Of a stretch of 64,000 nucleotides of DNA, positions 1 to 11,165 are shown piece by piece (the stretch's first letter is position 1; each line of letters begins with the position of its first letter). Under the pieces are notes generated by a model. The model searched no databases. It was not told the origin of the DNA and was given only the letters and a program-made list of their open reading frames with translations. A program made the position numbers and the translations under genes. This stretch comes from Anthostomella pinea (Eukaryota > Ascomycota > Sordariomycetes > Xylariales > Xylariaceae), in the NCBI GenBank assembly GCA_963556695.1, contig CAUWAG010000006.1, positions 2,790,001 through 2,854,000 on the forward strand, in the 5' to 3' direction.

Positions 1-799
1 GCTGAAAGAAGCCTTCGGTGTTTTGTTCACCACTGCCATTGCTTTCCGCGCACGGGAAACCAGTCATCCCTACTTGAGTATAATCAAGCCACTTTGCATA
101 AATAGTTCCATCTTTTACAGCTCCGTTACTCCAGCAAGAACAATCTGCTGCGAATGATGGCGGTACCTATCGATATATACATGATCATGTGATCACCGAC
201 TGCGACTGCATGTACGGGTCTCGAGGGTATACTCCTAGATTTTTACATTTCCCGAACTGAACTAACTTCATGCCTCAGGTATAAAATGAAGGCATATGAT
301 ACCATCAAGTCTGATCATTATCTGGTCATCAAGGGAGATAAGGTGCTCAAGGCTAGATGTTCGTCGGTACATCACTGAATAATGGACACCAGCTACAATG
401 GGTGGGCATGCTTCGTTACTGAGGCTGTCATGGTTTCAATGGTTGATTGGGTTCCTCAGCAGCAGACTTGATGGTTGCTGTATCAGTCGAAGTAACCCGT
501 TCAACAGTTGCCCACGCTGGGTAGCTGGCCAACGGCGAGGTTGCTGAGACTCCAGAACTGGTTGTCCCATAAGTCAATACTTCAGAACACTGCTCTACGA
601 TCATGATGCAGTCCAATCTCTCCGTCCCACACATCATTATAGTGGGTGCTGTTACAACTTGCTGCTATCAGTTCCCTGCGTTCTGCGCTTTCACTCGGTT
701 TGCCAATCTGTAAGTCACATCTCGTGCTTCACTTGTCAGAGTATTTACTGACGAGAGCAGCATACTCATCTGCATACCCATCTGGCCAGAACCGGCGTC
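1..799. other. Left-edge region without a supported gene
   Basis: No complete gene can be supported here. A 69-codon open frame on the minus strand (637-428) is rich in Thr, Ser and Ala and ends in a proper stop, so it could be the last exon of a gene. No convincing upstream exon or splice acceptor was found. The final stretch, about 640-799, lies just upstream of the first copy of the uncharacterised family and probably holds its former promoter. Confidence 0.3.
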
Positions 800-2771
800 A
801 TGAACCGACCACCAAACGTCGAGATACTCGTACACATTGACGCTCCGTGTACTACGGCGAATGATGAGCGCTTACGCGCGATGGCATCAGCGTATATAGA
901 CTTCAGTCCACGCAACAGGTCATATGTCGTTCCGCCCAGTAGCAACGAAACTCTGGTAATCCCAGATAGCCAACCGCGAGAGGTGCAGCCATGACTGCCT
1001 GGGGGGCTCGCTGCACCATCACTCAACTACCACCTCGGTCCTGCCCCGTCACCCAGTTCTTCATTCGATGGCGTATGGGGTAATTCAGACAATCCTCTTG
1101 CTCTCAGAGCACCACGACATCTCATGACATCGTCCCTCACCGGTCATCTCGGTCCAATTCAATCGCCCAGTGCTTCCTTCAGCAGTGTATGGGGCAACGC
1201 GGACTCTCCTCTTCTTCCAATGAGGCCTCCACAACAACTGCTTGTATTCACGGAGCAACCGTTTCAGGTGATGGAATCAGGGACATCAGCCCAGTCATCT
1301 CCGAGCGTATATATATTTTAGAGTCTCTTATTGCCCCTTATGGCCATGTCTTTGGGCTACATTTCCTCTTATAGCTTGCAACAGGACCCCCTTTGCGCCC
1401 GAGACATGCATCTCCTCTCCTTATTCTCCTCACAATATCTGAAAGGAGTAATTGCTGACTCTAGTTTGCTACTAGATGGAGGTCCAAGACTCAAACCCCG
1501 AAAACAATATCACTTGTGCCCAGCGCTCGTCCCCCACACGGGTTTTGGAGCATTATCTCCAACAATTCGACTCAGACTCGCTACCGGATCCTTCATTTTC
1601 CCAGCTGGGACATGATCCTGTCACTTCTTCTCTACACTCCAATCCCTACATTGATCCGCCGTCATTCGACCAGAGCGATATTCGCGAGGTTCCATATACC
1701 CCTCTCAAGAGATCATTTTCATCGGCGTCGCTCAGTCCTCCCAACAGCATTCACCGTCACGCGAAGCACCAAGCTATCGGAGCCGAGCAAGACGAGTTTG
1801 AGGATGAGATCATTGAGGAGACACGGTTCATGTCATTCAGTGACCCGCTTCCAACGAGAAGAAGCGAGGCAGACTTCGTTGTACCCAACTTAGTACACTT
1901 GCCAGCCATTAGCAAGCCTCATACGTTTGACGATGAGGATGAGATCATTAAGGAGACACGGTTCACATCGTCCACCGACGTGCCGTCAGCCACCAGAAGC
2001 GAGCCAGAATTTGTCATTCCCCAATCAGACGACCTGCCGATCATTCCAAAGCCTGCCAGGTCTGACGATGACGAGGTCATTGAAGAGACAATATTCATAT
2101 TATCCAACGACGTGCCGTCAGTCAACAGAAGCGACCCAGACTCCGCAGTGCCCAGCTTGGAGCAACTGCTGGCTATAATTGCGCTTGGCGGGCAACCATG
2201 GTACGTATTAAAACATCCCATCACAAGACCCTGGCCCCTGGTTTCATGAACAAGTTTTGTTGTTCCCCTTCCCTTTTCATCTGTAAGTTTGCCATACGGG
2301 TACGAAGACAGGATGCTAACGTGCACGCAGTTATCTCTCCACCACTGTCGCAGAGGACCATATCACATCTGAACAATTCATCACACCAACACTCGTCAAG
2401 CTCGCCGCCACGCTTGAGATCCCCAAGCGCTTCGAGTCACGGATTGAGAAACAAGCTCGCGTCATCAATGCCTTCGAGCGGCGCTTCTGGCAGATCGACT
2501 GCACCGGCTTAGGTTGGGACGAGCAGCTCAGGTACGAAGCGTGGGCGTTTCTGACGGACTACATCGCCAGCGGCGTGGCAGGCTAGGGTGTCTGGGCGTA
2601 CGGGATAAGGAGTTTCATCGGATTCGCGTGTTCGGCTGGGGTAGCGTCGTGGCACATGTCTACTTGGTGCTCTACCTTGCGAGCCAGCGCGAGGTTTTGT
2701 TCACCGGTGCGTCTTGGTTTGACGCGGAGGGCATGGAAATCATTGCTATGCGAAAGCGATTCAGGGATTAG
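800..2771 (+). pseudogene. Broken copy 1 of an uncharacterised three-copy fungal family
   Basis: I do not recognise the family, but the same protein can be read at 47832-49339, and its C-terminal part at 7843-8244. Order of parts: an N-terminal domain from ATG 800 (VEILVHIDAPC then a SAYIDF-like motif), a Ser/Pro-rich linker, three acidic repeats (1791-2173), a probable intron 2201-2330, then a Trp-rich C-terminal domain (FERRFWQIDCTG, EAWAFLTDY, RIRVFGWG, LYLASQRE, FTGASW). Damage seen: TGA at 992-994; frame loss between about 1319 and 1476; TAG at 2584-2586 where the family has Trp; one base missing near 2598. After that the frame is clean to the stop at 2769-2771. TGG to TAG is a CpA-to-TpA change on the opposite strand, the usual RIP context. 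It is therefore a dead gene copy; its former function is unknown. Confidence 0.7.
1791..2173 (+). repeat. Three tandem acidic units of about 45 codons
   Basis: Units start at about 1791, 1929 and 2064 (138, 135 and about 110 bp). Each opens with an Asp/Glu run followed by an IIEETRF-like motif, then Asp-Val-Pro-Ser, Arg-Ser-Glu/Asp and a Val-Pro-rich tail. The array sits in frame inside broken copy 1. Copy 3 keeps a single related motif (DDAIVEET), so unit number has changed between copies. Confidence 0.7.
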
Positions 2772-3297
2772 AACTGGGTTGGGAAAAGGGGGTTGGGAAA
2801 AGGGGGTTCACAGAGAAGGATAGGAGTTACATGCTATGCTTCATGATCATAGCCAGGGGTAAATAATTAGGTCATAAATTGACTGAATACCTGTGAGACA
2901 ATACCCTGGTTGCCTTTACTTTCAGCTCTGTTTAATGAGTCACCGAGGTCATTTTCACGAGAAGGTTGGGTTTTTGTAGGGGAAGTCGGACGGTCATTGT
3001 GATGGGAACACGGCTCTGGTATAGGTGAAGAACAGGCCTTGATTTGGGTTTCCTTAGTTGGCGTGCTGTTTCTTGCTTGTCAGTCAGCGGTTCTAGGGCT
3101 TGTGATGGAGACCCCAGCCTAATTATGTCTACTATCCATCACATGTAGTTTATAAACCAATCTTTAATAATATATTTATTATACGTCCTTTTTTAAGTTA
3201 ATAAAGTTCTTAAAAAAGCATTTATGTTATCATACTTTTAAAATTAATAAAAAAAAAAAAAATTTTCAAAGTTTTTTTAATAAGCGTAACGTAGATA
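2772..3297. other. Intergenic spacer grading into AT-rich DNA
   Basis: No gene seen. Composition is ordinary to about 3120, then becomes strongly AT-rich with TA-rich words and a 15-base A run at 3250. The spacer ends at the left terminus of the Fot1-like element, where TA at 3296-3297 is a plausible insertion site. Confidence 0.5.
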
Positions 3298-5137
3298 ACA
3301 AGCAAGCGGCAATTACAAGCGAATGGCAACTTCTTACCAACCTTCCAACCAACATGTCAAATAACTTGATCACAACGCATTCAATTCAATCTAATCAATG
3401 ATTCTTTTTCTTCAGACGTTCCTATCTTTATTGTACAAGTTTGCGCATTATGGCCAGTGTTGCCGCAAATGCCACAACGTCGCTCACGCACTGCCGCCCT
3501 CCTTGGAAGACAACTATCTTTATCCATTTCCTGTCTTGCCAGCTTATTACCATCCTTTGTAGCCTAAAGACCTATTGTATTTTTAATAAAAAGTATTCCT
3601 TATTTTATTAGTTTTTTGTTTTATATTTTTTATTATTTACTTAGTAAATGATTGGCCTCCTCTAGCTCACAGACCCAGGAATTAACCAAAGTGATCTTAT
3701 GTATAAGACCGTATATAGCCTTCAAAAACGAGCTCAATGTATCAATTATTGATGTAAGTGAGCTTCCTTAGTGGTTTCTGACTCGATTCCAGATATAAAC
3801 CGATTGGTTTACCGCTTCATTAATGGTGGTAGGCGTCTTTGAAGTCTAAGTAGCGGGTGGCAGATTGGGGTCTGGCAACAGTGTTTGTATGACAGCGACA
3901 GCACCCAGCTTTAAAACGACACTTTCTGGGTCAAAAGGAACAAGCCCAGTGGCACTGAAACTTATTTGAATGTTTCTTAGTGTCATAACAGTATTATGTG
4001 CTTCACAAAATACTGTAAGGAAGTCCTCTTTCAAAATATGGATTATATGACACCAGATGAGATCCTTAATCATGCGACCGTAAGCTTGTTTGGGCGGGCT
4101 AAAATAGCTGACATCTAAAGGCTGGAGCCTATGTAATGAGTGGGCAGACATACAAAGGGTAATAATATTATTATTCTGACAATAATTTTCAAAGACCTGG
4201 GAATAATGGCTTTCGTGGCCATCTAAGATGAGGAGGCGTTTATTAGCTGTCATATGCGGTCTGATATACTTGTCAAAATGCTGAATCCATTTCAAACCGA
4301 TCTCATTTGTAGTCCATCCTTTGTTAGACACAGCCACCTTCTAATTGCGTGGTAATGTTGTATCGCGATACCATGACGTGAGGTGGGTTTTGTCTTGTAG
4401 AATGATGAACGGCAGGACCACTCAACACTTAGCATTGATAGCAAAGATTGTTGTAGACTATTCTCTGTTATCTTGCTGAGCTTGTCTAGGCCTGCCACTT
4501 CTTTCAATGCTTGTGATGACCATGCCAGACCCAATAATGCCCATCATAAATCCAGTCTCGTCAAAGTTGTAAATGTCCGCGTCTTGGATACTATGTTTTG
4601 CGATTGCTGTCGCAACTTGGCAAAATCACGTGCAATACATGTCTGGATCTTTGTTCAAGACCCTCTGGTAGTCCATCCTCTAATAAAAACGCGTCTGGAG
4701 GCTTGGTATGCGTTTAATGAAGTTCCGCGTCCAGTTCTCTTTAATACGTCCAGCCCCAGATGCTGTTAACAATTGATTTGCTATATCTTTAATATAACTG
4801 TGCCGGGGTAGAAATGCTTGCGTATCCAGGTTCAGAATGAAGGAAAGAATGGCATTCTCTTCAGAAACCGTAAGTTTCAAAGTATTGGGCATGCTATCGC
4901 GTCTTGATGGTCGGCCGGCAATTCTAGCCTTTAAGGTATTATATGGGACATAGAAATTCTTAGAAAGCTTGCAAATAGTAATATGAGGGCCGCGTCATTT
5001 AGCTTGAACAGCAAGCTATAAGTCTGATTTGTTATAGCGTAATGCCATTATTGTTGGTTGATCAATCAGGAGCCTTAATAAAAAGGTTAGTTGGCTGGTG
5101 AAAAGTTGCCGTTCGCTTGTAATTGCCGCTCGCTTGT
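3298..5137 (-). mobile_element. Fot1/pogo-type DNA transposon, RIP-altered
   Basis: The element is about 1.84 kb and bounded by 35-bp terminal inverted repeats at 3298-3332 and 5103-5137 with two mismatches, both transition-type. Each terminus is itself two similar modules of about 17 bp, both beginning ACAAGCGA or its altered form. Flanking dinucleotides are TA on the left and CA on the right; Fot1-like elements normally insert at TA. The interior encodes a decayed transposase on the minus strand. Size, termini and transposase fit the Fot1 branch of Tc1/mariner-pogo elements. AT enrichment and scattered stops point to RIP. Confidence 0.85.
3846..4892 (-). pseudogene. Decayed Fot1-like DDE transposase
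   Basis: Read from 4892 down to 3846. The N-terminal piece (4892-4680) resembles the CENP-B-type helix-turn-helix of Fot1/pogo transposases, with a TEEEAIL-like SEENAIL motif and an NWTRNFIKR motif. The C-terminal piece (about 4330-3846) carries the DDE_1 endonuclease core: WTTNEIGLKWIQHF, then LLILDGHESH with the second catalytic Asp, then LQPLDVSYFSP with the third, and a final TGLVPFDPE motif. The middle, including the expected first catalytic Asp, is interrupted by stops and frame changes. The product cannot be made as one protein, so the element could move only with help in trans, if at all. Confidence 0.85.
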
Positions 5138-6483
5138 CATTTATATTAATCGTTTTTAATATTTCTATATTACCTTTAAAACATAATATATTGACTTTTA
5201 TTAATATAATATAATCAAAGCGTTAACGTTTAAATAACATGAATCCCGATTTACAATTCTTTTATTTTTAATATTTTTAATATTAAATGTTCAATCCCGT
5301 ATTAAAAGTAATTATCGTCGCTAATTACTACGCTTATAACGGCAATATTTAAATAATATATAATATGCTTTAATTAATTAATTCTTTTTCAAAAGCTTCA
5401 AAAAACCGAGGTTTAATTGATCTATTCGAGGATGAAATAATAAAAGCCCTTTTAATAAAAGATTAGTAAAATTACAACCTAAATAGTCGCTTGTACTTTT
5501 CTAACATTAAGGATTTTTAATCTGTAAACGATATATTTAATAAGCTTTATGCGTAGGTTTGAATGAAATGGGTTAACAAGCCGTTATCTTTTACTTATCT
5601 CGTTTTCGCCGTTTAAAGATCTTAAATTTCAAGGGCTGCGGCAGTACATACTTAAGGTGTATGAGGCGCTTGTCTAAATATATCAGCCCTTATTTACGCT
5701 ATTTACCTGGATATAATAAGGAACTTATTTACACCCTTTAATAACTTATGTTATAAATAAAGCTAAGCGTATTTTATTTTTTTAAATTGACTTTTTCTAA
5801 TATCTTTAAAACGGGGTATATATTTTTATTTAAATCGCATTCTTAATAAGGGTAACTTTTATTTTAATAAAATTTATATTAAAGTTTTTAAATATAATGT
5901 TAAGTTATAAAAACTCCGTTATTATAAAAAAGTTGTTTTATGATCTATTTAATTAAAAGCGGTTAAAAGTGTTCTTTTAAAGATATTAATAAAATAAAAA
6001 GCTATTTATTACTTTTGAAAATTATTAATATTTGAATTATATTAGTTTATAAGAAACAAGTATATTTTAGGTTTATTAAAGGCCTTTTTTATTTTCAAAT
6101 TAAGTTTCAAATCTTGTTTTTTTTAAAAGCGCCAATGATTTATACCTAAAGTATAATTATCAATAATTACGTAAGATTTTAAGTTTTTTATATTACTTTT
6201 AATATACACGCAGTGAATTTATTTGAAAAAAGAATTTTTAATATCAAACTTAAAGGTTTATTAGTAAATAAATATTATTTTTTAAAAAGATCAAATGTAA
6301 ATATGCTTTCTAAAACTTTAATTCTTTTTTTTCTTCGAATAAGGTTTAAAATTAAGATTAAAGTCAATATTAAGTTTTTAATAACGAAAAATTAGAGTTA
6401 AGGTAGTAAATTTGGATTGGTTTAAAGTTTAATTAAATGTAGAAATACTTATTTTAAAAAGCTTAACAAAAGAAATAACGATA
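5138..6483. other. AT-rich, RIP-like tract
   Basis: Extremely AT- and TA-rich sequence with no supportable gene; the 60-codon open frame at 6213-6395 is a by-product of composition. No recognisable transposon protein remains. It most probably derives from repeats mutated by RIP, but the parent cannot be told. Confidence 0.7.
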
Positions 6484-6989
6484 TTGTGGGAACAGGCTTG
6501 AACGATCAATCATAATACTCGAGTATGGGGTCAAGGTCATGATGTTGCTGATGGTTGGATTGGGAAGTCTAGCTGGACCTGCAGGTCTGGCTAAGTGACC
6601 TCACAATCCGGTATCTAATCTCTTATCTAATCATACATGTGGGTTCTGTATGGATGGTTTGACTGTGGAATCACATGGATCCAGCATTAGTAATTAATTA
6701 TTAATATGTTTAATTTTTATATATAAAGTATCAGTCGATTATTTAATATTCAAATATAATTACCCGTACTAATTAAATATGATATCTGTTATATCCATAT
6801 AATTCCACAGTCAAACCATCCATACAGAACCCACATGTATGATTAGATAAGAGATTAGATACCGGATTGTGAGGTCACTTAGCCAGACCTGCAGGTCCAG
6901 CTAGACTTCCTAATCCAACCATCAGCAACATCATGACTTTGACCCTATACTCGAGTATTATGATTGATCGTTCAAGCCTGTTCCCACAA
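6484..6989. mobile_element. 506-bp non-coding element with 188-bp inverted arms (MITE-like)
   Basis: Left arm 6484-6671 and right arm 6802-6989 are inverted copies that differ at 3 of 188 positions. Both ends read TTGTGGGAACAGGCTTG. All three differences are transitions with the C-to-T change on the plus-strand right arm, two of them at CpA. The 130-bp centre is AT-rich and non-coding. TA dinucleotides lie at both edges (6482-6483 and 6991-6992, the latter one base away). The arms have normal composition inside a RIP-degraded tract, so the element probably arrived after the surrounding DNA was mutated, or its arms were too short to be detected by RIP. The family was not recognised, and the termini do not match either transposon nearby. 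Confidence 0.75.
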
Positions 6990-7790
6990 CTAATATATTT
7001 TTATAACATTTTTATAATGCATCAATCTCGTTTGAATTGAAAAGGCCGTTTAATATATTAAAAGTCATAATCCAATTAAAATAAATTAAATTAAATTAAT
7101 TAAATAACAACATTAGAAAACCGAATAATAATCAAGTTATTAATCTTAAAAAGATTATACTATTAGTTATAAAAGTATGTTAAGTTTATAATTACTAGAT
7201 TTAAAGAAATTAGAATATCGCGAATTTTAAAACTTTTAATTATTAAACAAATTTGTTTTATTAAAAATATTTAATTAATATAAACGAAATATATTATAAG
7301 AAGTTATTTATATTTAAATATACAATAATTTAACTTAGAAGTTATCACATATTATAAAACTATCGTAATTATACCTGTAAATAAATTTAGAGCCATATTT
7401 ATATGCTAACTAAATTCTTATTTTAATTAAAACAATTAAAACATTTTAAAATTTATGTAATATTATTTTTTAAGTTTTAACTTTAAAGATAATTAAGTTA
7501 TTAACAAATTACTATCTACTTTAAAGTAACATTATTTATTAAATATACTAACTTTATAATTATAATAATATTATTATTATATAATTATATAATTATTAAT
7601 ATCAAGGTAATAATTTATTATAAGTTCACGATATTTACGTTAATATTAATTTGTGATAACTTTATCGTTAAGTAAGTTATTAAGGTTGTAAGGGTATTTA
7701 TAAATTAAGTTAGTATAGATATTTACGTTTATATTAATCTATCGTAGATATTTATTAAGTTGTTCCGGACCTTGCGTATATATATACCTT
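6990..7790. other. AT-rich, RIP-like tract abutting gene copy 2
   Basis: Almost entirely A and T, without supportable genes. Composition switches to normal at about 7790-7850, inside what should be the middle of family copy 2. The missing 5' half of that gene may therefore have been replaced by, or degraded into, this tract. Confidence 0.65.
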
Positions 7791-7842
7791 TTAAGGTCTT
7801 AAAGTGCGCGGGCTAGAACTACTTATTGTAAATACCTTTATA

Positions 7843-8244
7843 ATGTTAAAAGATTTTACTACTCTGGTATTAGCAAAGCTAAGGGCTGACCTAGATATCG
7901 CTAAGCGGTTCGACAAGCGGGTCGACAAGCGGACCAAAGACATCCAGCTTTTCGAGCGCGGCTTCTGGCAGCTAGATTGCACGGGCTGGGACAACCAGCT
8001 CCGGTTCGAGGCGTGGGCTTACATCACCAATTACGTTGCTAGCGGGATGGGAGATTGGGGCTTTTGGGCAGTACGGGACGAGGAATTTCCTCGGATTCGG
8101 GTTTATTGTTGGGGCCAGACCGTGCCTCATGCCTATTTGTTGCTGTACCTCGCCAGCCAGCGGGAGATCTTGTTCACGGGGGCGTCTTGGTATGATGGTG
8201 GAGGACAGGAGGCGATTGTCATGAAGACAAGTCTGGGTGATTGA
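7843..8244 (+). pseudogene. 5'-truncated copy 2 of the uncharacterised family
   Basis: An open frame of 133 codons from ATG 7843 to TGA 8242-8244 matches the C-terminal part of copies 1 and 3: a basic helical lead-in (IAKRFDKRVDKR), LFERGFWQLDCTGWD, FEAWAYITNY, WGFWAVRDEEFPRIRV, YCWG, YLLLYLASQRE, FTGASW and a short tail. This is the only copy whose C-terminal domain is uninterrupted, so it gives the best view of that domain. An in-frame TAA at 7792-7794 and the AT-rich tract cut off the N-terminal domain and acidic repeats. The first residues may not be native. I call it a truncated pseudogene; it could also be a short expressed relic of the domain. No function can be assigned. Confidence 0.6.
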
Positions 8245-9230
8245 GAGAGGAGGGATGGGAAGTTCTCCTTATCTGCTACAGCTCATGAGCACTTTGTCGG
8301 TTAAGGGGAGATGCCAACGTCACTGGGTATTATGCGACGGATGGTCATAGCTAGGGCGATAGTTGAGGTATGAGAACGGTTTGCATCCCATCAATACGAG
8401 TTTCCTCCACCTTTTTCGTGGTCTTCGTGCGCAGTGCCGTTGGTTTAATATATAGGATGTCAATACTCTGTCGAGGCTGGAGCCTCTGACCTAAGTGTCA
8501 GACTCCTCACAGATAGCCAACCTTTAAACTGCTCGCCTGCCTGTCTCTGCTCGTTCACTCCCACGGAATGACCGCTCACCACAGTGGCTCCCCTGTTTTC
8601 TATCCACATCGTCTCCTGGATTTCGCGGCCGCCATCGTTGGTTACGATAGTGAATCGTTATGGTGGGGATGGTGGTGATGTCCATGGAGCCGGCCACACC
8701 TCATTTCCGACGTCTTAGCACTGCAACCAGCTGGAAAATATCTTGGCTGGTCGGCGACTGGCTAGAAATAAGTAGGGAGGATATCACGTGCAAAGCCTCA
8801 AGATAATAGGCTAGATAGGGGCGATCAGGACGAAAAACTAGTCAGTGGTGAGCTGCCAATTTTCGGAATACCCAAAATGGAATGGAGCCAGAATTATAGC
8901 ATAACAAGGGGATTTCCTTGGTGGGTTGACGAATGCGATCCCGAACCCTTGGTTGTTACCAATCCTCGACTGACTAGGTAGGTGCCCGCCCAGACTTATT
9001 ACGTGCGACCCGAGGGTTTGCATTGGCAGGTGGTCGTTCCACGGTTCGGCGCATCGACTTTCCCAGGAGTTTCCCCAAGGTTGGGGCGGGGAAAAGGGGG
9101 AAGACGACATGCTGTGGCCTGTGAGCACTCCACATATGTTTACCAACTGGACCCCTTACCACGCCCCCTTTTTCGACTATATTTCCGTACTTTCCTTGGG
9201 AAAAGGACACCCCACTTCTCTACACATGTA
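8245..9230. other. Spacer between copy 2 and the pogo-like element
   Basis: No gene is supported. The sequence has normal composition, with a G-rich patch at about 9068-9100. Open frames here lack motifs and overlap each other. It ends at the TA dinucleotide (9229-9230) that borders the next transposon. Confidence 0.5.
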
Positions 9231-11165
9231 ACATCTCCCACCCCCCTGCGGACCACCCCCCCGCGGACCAGCGCGTTCTGACCCACAAACGCGTAATTCA
9301 CCAACCACCAGGATTATGGTGATCCACCATCTATACCATCACTTTTGCATCTTTTTTTTCACAAAGCACACTATTTGAATCCTTATCCACTGCTGAATCT
9401 CATGATGTCATTTTACGACCGTCAAATAAAAGCTGAAGCCGCCATTTTGGCCATCCAACGCGGAGCTCCAGTCTGCTCGTCAGCCCTCAAATGGCAAATC
9501 AGTCGCTCGTACGTCAACCGACGAATCTCTGGCACCCTAACGCGGAATGAGACCAGCGCTCTCCAACAGGCTCTCTCACCGTATCTCGAACATAAGCTGG
9601 CAAGCTGGGCCCTGGGGCAAGCACGGCTAGGATATTCTCCGGCGGTCTCTAAGTTCCGTCTCATAGCCTAACGGATACTCCATGCCACCGGGGATGCTCG
9701 AGAATTAGGGAAAAATTAGGCATCCAAGTTCCTGTCTCGAAACCCAGAAATCAAGATAATGAAGTCTCGTGTTATCGACTACAACCGAATGAATGGTGCT
9801 ATAGCGGCAAATATCAATATTTTTTTCGATCGGTGTGACGCCCCTGACGTGGTTAACCTCATGCCAGCACGCTGGTACAACGTCGACGAAATGGGAATCG
9901 CCCAGGGGGTTGGGGACTCCCATTGGGTGGTCTCCGAGGCCTCCGGCAACATGGCTATGAAGAAAAGGGTCGAGAAAAATGAATGGATAACTGCCCTAGA
10001 GTGTGTGAGCGGATCTGGTAAGACCTTGCCGCCGCTGGTGATTCTCAAGGGGGTTAACGTACAAGCCCAGTGGTTAAGCAACCAAAATAAGGGCAAATTC
10101 ACCAACTGGAGGTTTATTATGTCGCCCAATAGATAGACCTCGAATCCATTGTGTTAGAATAGCTTCAACATATCTTTATTCCTCACATTCGGGAGGTCCA
10201 TAGCAACACATGGGTGGTTTTGGTGTGTGATGGCCACGACTCCCACATGAATAACGAGTTCCTAGCCACCTGCTTGAGAAACAAAGTATGGTTGATCTTT
10301 TATGAACCTCACTGCTCCCATGTAGTCCAGGTGTTAGATGTGGGAGTCTTCAATTTGGTAAAGAAGAGGTTGAAGACCTTACTCCAGGAAACGCCCAGCG
10401 GCCGTCTGGGACTCAGGCCATCTAAGGAGGAGGTTTTGGAGTGTTACGAGCAGGCCCGGAAGGACACAATGACGCTCCTCAATATCAGAATTGCTTAGAA
10501 AAAGACTGGGATTGTTCCTCGTAACAGAGTGGAGGCGTTGAAGTCGAAATATGTGATTCTGGAGGACAAGGGGGTGGCCAGGGCACGCCAAAGGGACCCT
10601 AAGACTTCCGAGCGAGCCACAACACCAGATTTTCTCGAGATGGTAGCTAAAACCATTATCACAACACCCTCTGGAAGCCGGGCTTTGCAGAAAAGTGCTC
10701 GAAAGCTCAAAAGAAAGGACCCTTCTTTTGGGGGGCCCTCTGAGCGCTTGTTGGTGTGAAAGGCTGGCAAAGCCATGGATATTCAGGCTACTACCATTAC
10801 AAATCTACGGGCCAAATGTGAGCTGCTTGAGGCTCAAGTGGCTAAAAAGACTAATACCACTTGAAAAGCAGTCAAACCAACACCAGGGGAACGATTCGTC
10901 ATAATGGCTAACATAAGGGAGGCCAAAATGGAGCTGAGGAACAGGAGGGTCTATAGGGACTCCGCTGCAGGCGAAGAGGTCCCACAAGAGGTCCCTGGTG
11001 AAGATTTAGGGTCGGAATCGGATTCTGGGAGCTGTATTATGGTTAGAACACCACGACCTTAGTGTATTTAGCAACTGTGGTGGTTGTAGATGGCTTCATC
11101 TGAATGAGAGTGGTGTGGTGTGGAGTGGTCCGTGGGGGGGTGGTCCGCAGGGGGGGGTGAGATGT
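9231..11165 (+). mobile_element. pogo/Fot1-type DNA transposon with C/G-rich termini
   Basis: The element is 1,935 bp with 40-bp terminal inverted repeats (9231-9270 and 11126-11165) that begin ACATCTC and agree at about 37 positions. TA lies directly outside each end (9229-9230 and 11166-11167), as expected for a Tc1/mariner-pogo insertion. Each terminus contains two copies of a module made of a C run followed by GCGGACCA or its variant. The body encodes a damaged DDE transposase on the plus strand. Unlike the Fot1-like element at 3298, it is not AT-rich, so it has decayed without heavy RIP, or it came later. Confidence 0.85.
9345..11062 (+). pseudogene. Broken pogo-type DDE transposase
   Basis: The coding region can be followed in pieces. 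The N-terminal helix-turn-helix part (about 9384-9720) includes WQISRSYVNRRISG and a leucine-rich helix. The first catalytic region at about 9877 has NVDEMGIAQG, then GSGKTLPPLVILKG. After a frame change (10136 to 10214) come VLVCDGHDSH with the second Asp and VVQVLDVGVFN with the third. A basic C-terminal tail runs to TAG 11060-11062. In-frame stops lie at 9669-9671 (TAA), 9717-9719 (TAG in a Trp position), 10134-10136, 10496-10498 and 10757-10759, and a further TGA lies near 10862. The catalytic triad is DDD, as in pogo/Fot1 transposases. The protein cannot be produced intact. Confidence 0.8.
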
